Positions 1 to 5,734 of a stretch of DNA of 6,915 nucleotides are shown here, piece after piece. Under the pieces are notes generated by a model that saw only the letters and a list, made by a program, of their open reading frames with translations, was not told where the DNA came from and did no database searches. Source of the stretch: an uncultured Collinsella sp. (GTDB lineage Bacteria; Actinomycetota; Coriobacteriia; Coriobacteriales; Coriobacteriaceae); assembly GCA_902495085.1 (NCBI GenBank), contig CABUWA010000101.1, positions 1-6,915 on the forward strand. The letters are read 5' to 3'. The position numbers were made by a program, and so were the translations under genes. Each line of letters opens with the position of its first letter. The first letter of the stretch is position 1.

Positions 1-530
1 GGGTCGTCTGCGTTGTAGATGAGCGTCGTTGCCGGAGAGAGCTCCAACGCATGGGCGATGACGTCTTGGGTATGGTCGATCTCGCCGTAGCGGTCTAGCT
101 GGTCGCGGAACAGGTTGAGCAGCACAAAGTACGTCGGCTTGAGCTTGGGCAGAACGCGTACGGTGTAGAGCTCGTCGCACTCAAAAACGCCCACGCGCTT
201 GCCGCTGCTGGTGTGCTTAAGGCCGCCGCGGGCCTCAAGCAGAGCACCCACCACACCAGGCTCCATATTGTTGCCGGCACGGTTGCACACCACGGTAGCG
301 CCGCTGGCAGCAACTGCGTCGGCGATGAGGTTGGAGGTCGTGGTCTTGCCGTTGGTGCCGGTGATCACCACGCTGCGGTCGACTAGGCTTGCGAGGTCGC
401 TTAGCAGCTCGGGGTCGATCTTCATGGCGATGCGGCCGGGAAGCACGCCACCCTGGCGTTTGAGGACAGAGCGCAGTCCCCAGCGGGCGATATCGCTCGA
501 GGTGCAGGCGAGAGATGAGCGGAGGTTCAT
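1..530 (-). CDS. murT: MurT, Mur-ligase-like subunit of lipid II isoglutaminyl synthase (partial, C-terminus outside window)
   Basis: With its amidotransferase partner GatD, MurT amidates the alpha-carboxyl of D-glutamate in the lipid II stem peptide to D-isoglutamine, at the cytoplasmic side of peptidoglycan synthesis. The first 176 codons are present. Visible are the family N-terminus (MNLRSSLA, then GGVLPGRIAMKI at 27-38), the Mur-ligase ATP loop GTNGKT at 58-63, NRAGNNMEPG at 83-92, the acidic ECDE at 117-120, RDQLDRYGE at 142-150 and YNADD at the cut edge. The C-terminal DUF1727-type domain and any gatD would lie left of position 1. I chose the ATG at 530-528 because it gives the family N-terminus and has AGGAAC six bases upstream. 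It follows a TPR-like gene by 45 bases on the same strand, so it is probably the third gene of that operon. The motif set separates it from MurC/D/E/F and from folate or cyanophycin ligases. The family call is firm. Confidence 0.93.
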   Translation of the reverse strand, partial: MNLRSSLACTSSDIARWGLRSVLKRQGGVLPGRIAMKIDPELLSDLASLVDRSVVITGTNGKTTTSNLIADAVAASGATVVCNRAGNNMEPGVVGALLEARGGLKHTSSGKRVGVFECDELYTVRVLPKLKPTYFVLLNLFRDQLDRYGEIDHTQDVIAHALELSPATTLIYNADD

Positions 531-575
531 GAAGCCGTTCCTAACATAGATGACATGGTCGGGGCGATCGCGTCG

Positions 576-1619
576 CTAAAAGCCGTAGCGGCGCGCAAAT
601 TCCTGGGCAAGCTGCGATACGTCTTCGCAGGCGTTGGCCCAGGGGGCAAAGTTGGGGGTGTCCGAGATAATGCCGTCGGCTTCCCAAACCGCCTGGTGCG
701 AGAGGTCCCAGGGGTCGCGCGGCTCGGGTCGGCAGGGAAGATACGGCGTCTGGTACATGGGGTTCAGCAAGAAGAACGCGCCGCCCTCGCAACGGTTAGC
801 GAACTCACGCAGCGCGCGCGTCGCCGGGCGCATCTTGTTTGTTTTGAACAGCAGAATCGTGCGGGCGAGCAGGTACCAGGGAGAGTTCTCGAGTGCGTCT
901 GCCCCCATCTGTTCCTCGAGCTGATGTGCCAGGGCAAAAAAACCGTCCTGGTCTTCCAAGCGGGCGAGGGCAAGCAACACGGTGCCGGCGGCCCGGGTGG
1001 GATAGCCCTCCGCCTTAAGGACGCGGCGAGAATAGTTGGCGGCAGCACGGTAACGAGCGCTCGCCATGCACAACTGCGAGATGGCCTCGAGCGTGTGAAG
1101 CCAGCCAATAAGCGCCGGCTCGCTCAGGGTAAGGTCTGCTGCGGTGACACCGTCGGCCAAAACATTATTGGCCCAGTAGTGCGGGGCCTCCATGTCGAAC
1201 CCAGGCACGCTCTGCTGCAGGTAGTCGGCCGTACTCGTCTCGAGCTTCATCAAGTCACCCAGGCAGGCATCGACGGGCGTGTCCGCCAGGATGATGGCGA
1301 GCAACTGGGCGTCGAGGACATGCGCATCGACGCGGACGATCTTGAGCAGCTCGTCACGCATGTCGTCGAACAGGCGGTTGCGCGTCTGCTCAAACTCCTC
1401 GTCGCTGCCCATGTCCTCGATGCGGCGAAGCTCGTCAAGCAAATGACGATGAACGCCGGCATAGGACAGCAGCGCTTGGGCATGCTCGGTCTGCGCATAC
1501 TTGTGAGGGTTTGCGCTGATGTCGTTATGGACAAGCTCGCGTGCTGCATCGGTGAGTTCGGGGTGCGACGCCAGATAGGTGCGCTCCAGATAGGCGGGGA
1601 TGTAGACGCTCGGATCCAT
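576..1619 (-). CDS. TPR/ST7-like helical repeat protein, second paralog (347 aa)
   Basis: Function unknown. The protein is 347 aa, soluble, with no signal peptide or membrane segment, and appears almost wholly alpha-helical. Helical-repeat blocks are seen at about 90-130 (DAHVLDAQLLAIILADTP), 168-224 (ALIGWLHTLEAI, then RYRAAANYSRRVL and LLALARLED) and 247-285 (PWYLLARTILLF to CEGGAFFL). These align in order with the protein encoded just upstream, so the two are diverged tandem copies. The ATG at 1619 overlaps the upstream stop as TAATG, and its ribosome site (GGAGGAG) lies inside the last codons of that gene, so translational coupling is likely. murT follows after 45 bases. This copy has lost more of the TPR pattern than its neighbour. 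A scaffold or regulatory role in cell-wall synthesis is only a guess from the operon. The coding call is strong because start, ribosome site and spacing agree; the long antisense frame over it lacks them. Confidence 0.85.
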   Translation of the reverse strand: MDPSVYIPAYLERTYLASHPELTDAARELVHNDISANPHKYAQTEHAQALLSYAGVHRHLLDELRRIEDMGSDEEFEQTRNRLFDDMRDELLKIVRVDAHVLDAQLLAIILADTPVDACLGDLMKLETSTADYLQQSVPGFDMEAPHYWANNVLADGVTAADLTLSEPALIGWLHTLEAISQLCMASARYRAAANYSRRVLKAEGYPTRAAGTVLLALARLEDQDGFFALAHQLEEQMGADALENSPWYLLARTILLFKTNKMRPATRALREFANRCEGGAFFLLNPMYQTPYLPCRPEPRDPWDLSHQAVWEADGIISDTPNFAPWANACEDVSQLAQEFARRYGF

Positions 1620-2695
1620 TAGAGGTCTCCTCCCTTAAACGGCAATCCCTGTTCGGCCGCGCGCAGGATGCGCTCGTCGATTTGGGAGCGCACGATGTCG
1701 TTGGTGGCGATCCAGGCGGCAAAGCTGGCGTTGTCGGGCGCGCCTAGGCCCTCCTGCAGCACCGGTGTCGCCTCGGACAGGGCAAGGACAAGCTCGTCGG
1801 TGGAGCCCGGACCTACGTTGACGCGGGCATAGACGCCATCGGGAAACTCGGTTTGGAAGTAGAGCGCCTCGGCCGCGTGTGGGCATGAGCGCACCAGGAT
1901 GCGCAGGTAGTGTTCGGCGCCTTCGTAGTCCAGCTCGCGCCAGGCTGCGCTCATCAGCGCGATGAGCGTCCACGGGTCCAGGTCGCGCTCCGCGTCCTTG
2001 GGACGGCGGCGCAGCGGCGTGTTGGCAAGATAGGGCACGGAGTGGGCGGAACGAAAACGCTTGAGCTCCTCGGCTGGGTATTCGAGCTTTGCCATGGCAA
2101 GCATCGCGGTATGGCGGACGCCAGCGGGGTCGTTGGGCGCAAAGTCCAGGCTGCGATTCGCGGCTTCGAGCGACATGCGGTAGCGGCCGCTAATGAGCGC
2201 GCGCGATGCCAAGGCGGCAAGCCAGCGCAGGTAGGGACGGCGGGTCAGGTCGCCTGCGGCCTCACGCTCGTAGGGGTCCTGCGCCGAGGCAATCTTGAGC
2301 GTCAGATCGTGCTCCACCTCGTCGCACTTGGACACCAGATACTGTACGTATTCCTCGTTGGATTCGGCGGTGAGCGCCGTCAGCATGCGCTGGGCATCCC
2401 AGTTGCTCGGGTCGAGCGCGGCTGCCTCGCGGAGCATGTCCTCGGCTGCGGTCTCTTCTTGCTCTGCCTGGGTATCGTCAGGGATAAAGGGGATGCGGTA
2501 GTCGACAGCCTCGACGACCTTGGCGATCAGATGCCCAGCTCGGTCGCGATCGTGCACGATGAGCGGCGCGGGGTTGCGGGTGAATTGCTCCATCAGACGC
2601 TCGACGGCGGGGCCGTCGGTGAGCGGGATATTGTCGCGGCGCAAGGCCTCAAGAACGAGGCGATGGCAATCCTCTTGAATGGGATCGAATGCCAT
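1619..2695 (-). CDS. TPR/ST7-like helical repeat protein, first paralog (358 aa)
   Basis: Function unknown. This cytosolic, helical 358-aa protein resembles bacterial tetratricopeptide proteins of the ST7-like type. The telling stretch is residues 153-213: RPYLRWLAALAS, SGRYRMSLEAANRSLDFAPNDPAGVRH, then AMLAMAKLEYPAEEL. This follows the family pattern of RPYxR, a TPR helix pair, a loop like NPNDxxGxR and a further helix. A second TPR-like unit is at 241-280 (PWTLIALMSAAWREL, DYEGAEHYLRILV, CPHAAEALYF). An acidic linker (QAEQEETAAED) is at 76-86. A TTG start ten codons upstream is possible, but the ATG at 2695-2693 has AAAGGAGG just before it and is preferred. It is the first gene of a leftward operon with its paralog and murT, with a -10-like TATATA about 40 bases upstream. 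The ST7 link is from memory of the family pattern, not a search. No catalytic motif is seen; TPRs usually bind protein partners. Confidence 0.85.
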   Translation of the reverse strand: MAFDPIQEDCHRLVLEALRRDNIPLTDGPAVERLMEQFTRNPAPLIVHDRDRAGHLIAKVVEAVDYRIPFIPDDTQAEQEETAAEDMLREAAALDPSNWDAQRMLTALTAESNEEYVQYLVSKCDEVEHDLTLKIASAQDPYEREAAGDLTRRPYLRWLAALASRALISGRYRMSLEAANRSLDFAPNDPAGVRHTAMLAMAKLEYPAEELKRFRSAHSVPYLANTPLRRRPKDAERDLDPWTLIALMSAAWRELDYEGAEHYLRILVRSCPHAAEALYFQTEFPDGVYARVNVGPGSTDELVLALSEATPVLQEGLGAPDNASFAAWIATNDIVRSQIDERILRAAEQGLPFKGGDL

Positions 2696-2732
2696 GGGGC
2701 CTCCTTTGCTGCGGTTAGGGTTCAAATATCTC

Positions 2733-2738
2733 TATATA
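2733..2738 (-). promoter_or_regulatory. Putative -10 element of the TPR-TPR-murT operon
   Basis: On the minus strand TATATA sits in a short AT-rich patch and would start a transcript near 2726, about 30 bases before the ATG at 2695. I find no good -35 hexamer at 16-18 bases (CACATG at 17), so this is a weak call based on position and composition. Confidence 0.35.
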
Positions 2739-2944
2739 AAGTTCTAGTTTACCCGCATGTGGCACACCGGGGGTGCCGCACTTGGACTTGCACCTTTGCA
2801 CCACGAAGACGGATGTCGCACAAATGTCGGCACCTCGGTTGCACGGGTGGTATCACAGTGCCGTAAACGGTCGATTTTTGGCGGCGAACGGGGCACATTT
2901 TGGAGGGGCACAGCCCTGCCCGGGATATGTGGTTAATTCTGATA

Positions 2945-2952
2945 AAACGTTT
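2945..2952. promoter_or_regulatory. AAACGTTT palindrome, copy 1 (possible operator)
   Basis: A perfect 8-base palindrome with a central CG, about 100 bases upstream of the predicted adh -10. LacI-family regulators use operators with this kind of core, but the outer bases do not fit the CcpA cre consensus. A second copy begins 57 bases downstream. Confidence 0.25.
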
Positions 2953-3001
2953 GCCCAGCTTGGGAGTATGAATGCCCCACAAGGGTCTTCAGGGATAGAA
3001 A

Positions 3002-3009
3002 AAACGTTT
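3002..3009. promoter_or_regulatory. AAACGTTT palindrome, copy 2 (possible operator)
   Basis: Second copy of the same palindrome, about 45 bases upstream of the predicted adh -10. Both copies follow a GATA and an A-run, so a longer degenerate unit is shared. A regulator is not encoded in the window, so a binding function is inference. Confidence 0.25.
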
Positions 3010-3052
3010 CATCATTATCGGCTTTAGGTGAATAACTGACCAACCAGAACGG

Positions 3053-3058
3053 TAAAAT
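3053..3058 (+). promoter_or_regulatory. Putative -10 element of adh
   Basis: TAAAAT lies at the end of the AT-rich part of the spacer and would place the transcript start near 3065, giving a leader of about 130 nt. The hexamer at 17-base spacing (GAATAA) is a poor -35, so a regulator or an upstream A/T element may be needed. Confidence 0.4.
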
Positions 3059-3064
3059 AGTGTT

Positions 3065-3090
3065 TGTCTGAGCGTTGAGACGTTCAGACA
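3065..3090 (+). repeat. 11-base inverted repeat at the predicted adh transcript start
   Basis: Arms TGTCTGAGCGT (3065-3075) and ACGTTCAGACA (3080-3090) flank TGAG. The single mismatch would be a G-U pair in RNA. It could be an operator at the start site or the first hairpin of the adh leader. It does not match the Rex operator pattern (TTGTGAA, spacer, TTCACAA), which often controls alcohol dehydrogenases. Confidence 0.55.
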
Positions 3091-3128
3091 TCGCGCATTG
3101 TCATCGCCGGCAACGCGCAAAACGGTCC

Positions 3129-3155
3129 TAACGGAGCCAATCGGGTGCTCCGTTA
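3129..3155 (+). repeat. 9-bp perfect hairpin in the adh leader
   Basis: TAACGGAGC (3129-3137) and GCTCCGTTA (3147-3155) pair perfectly around a 9-nt loop. No T-run follows, so it is not an intrinsic terminator. It ends about 30 bases before the adh ribosome site (AGGAGG, 3184-3189) and could stabilise the mRNA or expose that site. No known riboswitch class is recognised. Confidence 0.55.
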
Positions 3156-3195
3156 TATACGCAAGTCTAAGAGGGGCTTGTTTAGGAGGCACAGT

Positions 3196-4419
3196 ATGGG
3201 ACGTTTTACCAATCCTCGCGATCTGTACTTTGGTGAGGGCGCTCGCCACGAGGTGAAGAACCTCAAGGGCAAGAAGGCCATCATCGTTTCTGGCGGCAGC
3301 TCTATGCGCCGCGGCGGGTTCCTGCAGGACGTCGAGAACGACCTTAAGGAAGGCGGTTTCGAGGTCAAGCTGTTCGAGGGCGTCGAGTCCGACCCGTCCA
3401 TCGAGACGGTCATGAAGGGCGCCGAGGCCATGCGCGAGTTCGAGCCCGACTGGATTATCGCCATTGGCGGCGGCTCGCCCATCGATGCCGCTAAGGCCAT
3501 GTGGGTCTTCTACGAGTATCCCGAGGAGTCCTTCGATAACATCATCCAGCCGTTCAGCTTCCCCGAGCTGCGTCAGAAGGCTCACTTCTGCGCCATCTCC
3601 TCTACCTCCGGCACCGCTACCGAGGTCACTGCCTTCTCCGTCATCACCGACTACGCCAAGGGCATCAAGTACCCGCTGGCCGACTTCAACATCACCCCTG
3701 ATGTCGCCATCGTCGACCCCGAGCTCACCTACACCATGCCCGCCAAGCTGTGCGCTCATACCGGCATGGACGCTCTGACCCACTGCATGGAGGCCTACGT
3801 TTCCACCTGCGCCTCTATGTTCACCGACGCCAACGCTCTGCACGGCATCCGCGAGATCGTCGAGTGGCTGCCCAAGTCCTATGCTGGCGACCATGAGGCC
3901 CGTCAGCACATGCACGAGGCTCAGTGCATCGCCGGTATCGCCTTCTCCTCGGGCCTGCTCGGCATCGTTCACTCCATGGCTCACAAGACCGGTGCAGCCT
4001 TTGAGAACGGCCACATCATCCACGGTGCTGCTAACGCCATGTACCTGGGCAAGGTCATCCAGTGGAACTCCAAGGACCCGCGTGCTGCCGAGCGTTACTC
4101 TTACGTGGCCAAGGAGATCCTGCACCTTCCCGGCGAGACCAACGAGGAGCTCATCGCCGCGCTCGTCCAGAAGATTCGCGACCTCAACGACCAGCTCAAC
4201 ATTCCGCAGTCCATCAAGGATTACGCGAATGGTGGCGTGAAGGTCGACGCCGAGAACCCGCAGATGGTTTCCGAGGAGGAGTTCCTCGCCAAGCTGCCCG
4301 AGATCGCCGCGAACGCCGAGCAGGACGCCTGCACGCCCGAGAACCCGCGTGAGACCAAGGCTGCCGACTTCGAGAAGATCCTCAAGGCCTGCTACTACGA
4401 CACCGACATCGATTTCTAA
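3196..4419 (+). CDS. Iron-containing alcohol dehydrogenase, AdhE C-domain-like (407 aa)
   Basis: NAD(P)-dependent group III alcohol dehydrogenase, expected to interconvert an aldehyde and a primary alcohol in the cytosol and so reoxidise NADH during fermentation. It is stand-alone: the aldehyde dehydrogenase half of AdhE is absent. The nucleotide-binding loop GGGSPIDAAK is at 91-100, and SSTSGTATEVTAF at 135-147 is typical of the AdhE C-terminal half. By alignment with FucO, the metal ligands are D192 and H196 (GMDALTHCMEAY), H259 (VHSMAH) and H276 (HGAANA). A three-residue insertion (GHIIHG) precedes the last ligand, as I recall from stand-alone clostridial relatives. The ATG at 3196 is chosen over an upstream GTG at 3145 because AGGAGG lies six bases before it and the family N-terminus starts here. 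All 24 lysines are AAG, suggesting high expression. A terminator follows at 4441. Substrate (ethanol, butanol, propanediol or other) cannot be read from sequence. Confidence 0.93.
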   Translation: MGRFTNPRDLYFGEGARHEVKNLKGKKAIIVSGGSSMRRGGFLQDVENDLKEGGFEVKLFEGVESDPSIETVMKGAEAMREFEPDWIIAIGGGSPIDAAKAMWVFYEYPEESFDNIIQPFSFPELRQKAHFCAISSTSGTATEVTAFSVITDYAKGIKYPLADFNITPDVAIVDPELTYTMPAKLCAHTGMDALTHCMEAYVSTCASMFTDANALHGIREIVEWLPKSYAGDHEARQHMHEAQCIAGIAFSSGLLGIVHSMAHKTGAAFENGHIIHGAANAMYLGKVIQWNSKDPRAAERYSYVAKEILHLPGETNEELIAALVQKIRDLNDQLNIPQSIKDYANGGVKVDAENPQMVSEEEFLAKLPEIAANAEQDACTPENPRETKAADFEKILKACYYDTDIDF

Positions 4420-4440
4420 TCGACTCTTGTTATCGTAACG

Positions 4441-4486
4441 AGGGGCTCCGCACGTATCTGTACGGAGCCCCTTTCTTTTTTCTTTT
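4441..4486 (+). terminator. Intrinsic terminator between adh and gldA
   Basis: AGGGGCTCCG (4441-4450) pairs perfectly with CGGAGCCCCT (4463-4472) around a 12-nt loop whose edges can pair further. A T-rich tract runs to 4486. It starts 22 bases after the adh stop and ends 17 bases before the gldA ATG. Partial read-through would make adh the more abundant product of a shared transcript. Confidence 0.9.
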
Positions 4487-4502
4487 AGAGAATGGGATAG
4501 TT

Positions 4503-5603
4503 ATGGCTGCAATTTTCAATAGCCCCAGCAAGTACATCCAGGGTCCGGACGAGCTCGCCAAGCTCGGCTCTTACGTTGAGCCGCTCGGCGCTAAGGCCCT
4601 CGTCATCGTGACGCCTTCGGGCAAGAAGCGCGTCGGTGCCAAGATCGAGGGCGGCTTTGCCGAGGCCAAGGCCGAGCTGCTGTTTGAGGACTTTAACGGC
4701 GAGTGCTCCAAGGGCGAGGTCGATCGCCTGGTTGCGCTCGCCCGAGACAACGGTTGCGACATCATCGTCGGCGTCGGTGGCGGCAAGATCCTCGATACCG
4801 CCAAGGCCGTTGCCTACTACCTGGAGTCCCCGGTTATCATTTGCCCCACCATCGCCTCGACCGATGCGCCGTGCTCGGCACTTTCGGTGCTCTACACCGA
4901 CGACGGCCAGTTCGATAAGTACCTGTTCCTTAAGGCAAACCCCAACATTGTCCTGATGGATACGACGGTTATCGCGGCGAGCCCGGTGCGCCTGACGGTT
5001 TCCGGTATGGGCGATGCACTCGCAACCTACTTTGAGGCCCAGGCGACGCATGATGCCGACGGTGGCACTTGTGCCGGCGGCAAGGGCGGTATGGCTGGTC
5101 TGGCACTTGCCAAGCTCTGCTACGAGACGCTTATGGCCGATGGCGTCAAGGCCAAGGTCGCGTTGGAGAAGGGCGCGCTGACGCCTGCCGTGGAGCACAT
5201 CATCGAGGCAAACACGCTGCTCTCCGGCATTGGCTTTGAGAGCTCGGGCCTTGCTGCTGCTCATGCCATCCACAATGGCCTGACGATGCTGCCTGAGTGC
5301 CATGGAATGTATCACGGCGAGAAGGTTGCCTTTGGCACCATCGTCCAGCTGGTACTCGAGGATGCTCCGACTGAGAAACTCGAGGAAGTCTTGGGCTTCT
5401 GCATTGAGCTGGGCCTACCGGTCACGATGAAGGAACTTGGCGTTGCCGAGCTTACGCGCGAGCAGGCCATGGTCGTTGCCGAGGCCGCTTGCGCGCCCGA
5501 GGACACCATGTGCAACATGCCGTTTGAGGTGACGCCCGAGATGGTCGCAAATGCCATCCTGGGCGCCGACGCGCTGGGCCACTACTATCTCATGGATGAG
5601 TAA
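4503..5603 (+). CDS. gldA: Glycerol dehydrogenase, NAD+-dependent, zinc type (366 aa)
   Basis: Converts glycerol and NAD+ to dihydroxyacetone and NADH, or the reverse, in the cytosol; the product can enter glycolysis after phosphorylation by a kinase not seen here. The 366 aa match E. coli GldA (about 367 aa) along the full length: SPSKYIQG at 7-14, GGECS-like NGECS at 65-69, nucleotide loop GVGGGKILDTAKA at 90-102, PTIASTDAPCSALSV at 115-129, GMGDALATYFEA at 168-179. Zinc ligands by family alignment are D171, H254 (AAHAIHNGL) and H271 (YHGEKVAFG). The start is fixed by the family N-terminus, although the ribosome site is poor (no GGAGG) and a two-codon frame ATG-GGA-TAG (4492-4500) ends two bases before it. 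It lies 83 bases after adh with a terminator between, and converges with the dehydrogenase to its right. Regulation may therefore depend on read-through. Family assignment is firm; physiological direction and exact substrate are not. Confidence 0.96.
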   Translation: MAAIFNSPSKYIQGPDELAKLGSYVEPLGAKALVIVTPSGKKRVGAKIEGGFAEAKAELLFEDFNGECSKGEVDRLVALARDNGCDIIVGVGGGKILDTAKAVAYYLESPVIICPTIASTDAPCSALSVLYTDDGQFDKYLFLKANPNIVLMDTTVIAASPVRLTVSGMGDALATYFEAQATHDADGGTCAGGKGGMAGLALAKLCYETLMADGVKAKVALEKGALTPAVEHIIEANTLLSGIGFESSGLAAAHAIHNGLTMLPECHGMYHGEKVAFGTIVQLVLEDAPTEKLEEVLGFCIELGLPVTMKELGVAELTREQAMVVAEAACAPEDTMCNMPFEVTPEMVANAILGADALGHYYLMDE

Positions 5604-5615
5604 ATCAAGCTAAGG

Positions 5616-5650
5616 AAGGGACAAAGCCGACAGATGGCTTTGCCCTTTTT
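5616..5650 (+). terminator. Intrinsic terminator of gldA
   Basis: AAGGG plus CAAAGCC (5616-5628, with A5621 bulged) pairs with GGCTTTG plus CCCTT (5636-5647) around GACAGAT. The tract TTTTT ends at 5650. It begins 12 bases after the gldA stop. Confidence 0.88.
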
Positions 5651-5654
5651 GCTA

Positions 5655-5685
5655 TGGTGCAAAGGGATCAGGTTACTTTGCACCA
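5655..5685. repeat. 10-bp perfect inverted repeat between convergent genes
   Basis: TGGTGCAAAG (5655-5664) and CTTTGCACCA (5676-5685) pair perfectly around an 11-base loop. No T-run of note follows on either strand, so it is not a classic terminator. The same 10-mer CTTTGCACCA also occurs at 2794-2803. It may be mRNA 3' end structure or part of a dispersed repeat. Confidence 0.6.
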
Positions 5686-5687
5686 AA

Positions 5688-5728
5688 GAGGGCGGGGTAG
5701 GCCTGCGATGAGGTTTTGCCCCGCCCTC
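5688..5728 (-). terminator. GC-rich hairpin, probable terminator of the D-2-hydroxyacid dehydrogenase
   Basis: GAGGGCGGGG (5688-5697) pairs perfectly with CCCCGCCCTC (5719-5728) around a 21-base loop. On the minus strand it lies six bases after the dehydrogenase stop and is followed by only TTT, so termination may be weak or factor-assisted. Confidence 0.65.
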
Positions 5729-5734
5729 GTTTGC

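Larger units (their letters stand above)
2739..3052. other. Gene-free divergent spacer with short repeats
   Basis: This stretch separates the leftward TPR-murT operon from the rightward adh gene. Short open frames on both strands lack ribosome sites and recognisable protein features. It holds a tandem TTGCACC pair (2788-2794 and 2796-2802) within a cluster of GCAC words from 2762 to 2844. It also holds a near-inverted repeat GGTGCCG/CGGCACC (about 2772-2835), two copies of GGGGCACA (2890-2897, 2905-2912) and two AAACGTTT palindromes. Composition turns AT-rich after about 2930, as expected for promoter DNA. No RNA family is recognised. Confidence 0.5.

Noticed and set aside
555..1622. Long plus-strand open frame (355 aa) opposite the second TPR gene
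   Set aside because: It is a GC-rich antisense shadow. It has no ribosome site or protein-family features, while the minus-strand gene has a coupled start and paralog similarity.
1910..2866. Plus-strand open frame (318 aa) opposite the first TPR gene
   Set aside because: Antisense shadow; it runs out of the real gene into the spacer and has no recognisable domain or ribosome site.
2749..3027. Short open frames on both strands in the divergent spacer (77 and 84 aa)
   Set aside because: No ribosome sites, no plausible protein features, and they overlap the repeat and promoter-like region.
3065..3090. Rex operator upstream of adh
   Set aside because: The dyad does not contain the TTGTGAA/TTCACAA half-sites with the usual spacer.
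3129..3155. Leader hairpin as a transcription attenuator
   Set aside because: No T-run follows the stem, so it cannot be an intrinsic terminator by itself.
2989..4125. Minus-strand open frame (378 aa) opposite adh
   Set aside because: adh is certain from its family motifs. The opposite frame is a by-product of strongly biased codons and has low-complexity Val/Gly/Leu/Asp composition.
3131..4469. Leader hairpin and adh terminator share the 8-mer ACGGAGCC (3131-3138 and 4462-4469), hinting at leader-terminator pairing
   Set aside because: Short GC-rich stem words recur easily, and each already pairs perfectly with its own local partner.
4485..5315. Minus-strand open frame (276 aa) opposite gldA
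   Set aside because: Antisense shadow of a well-recognised gene, with no ribosome site or family resemblance.
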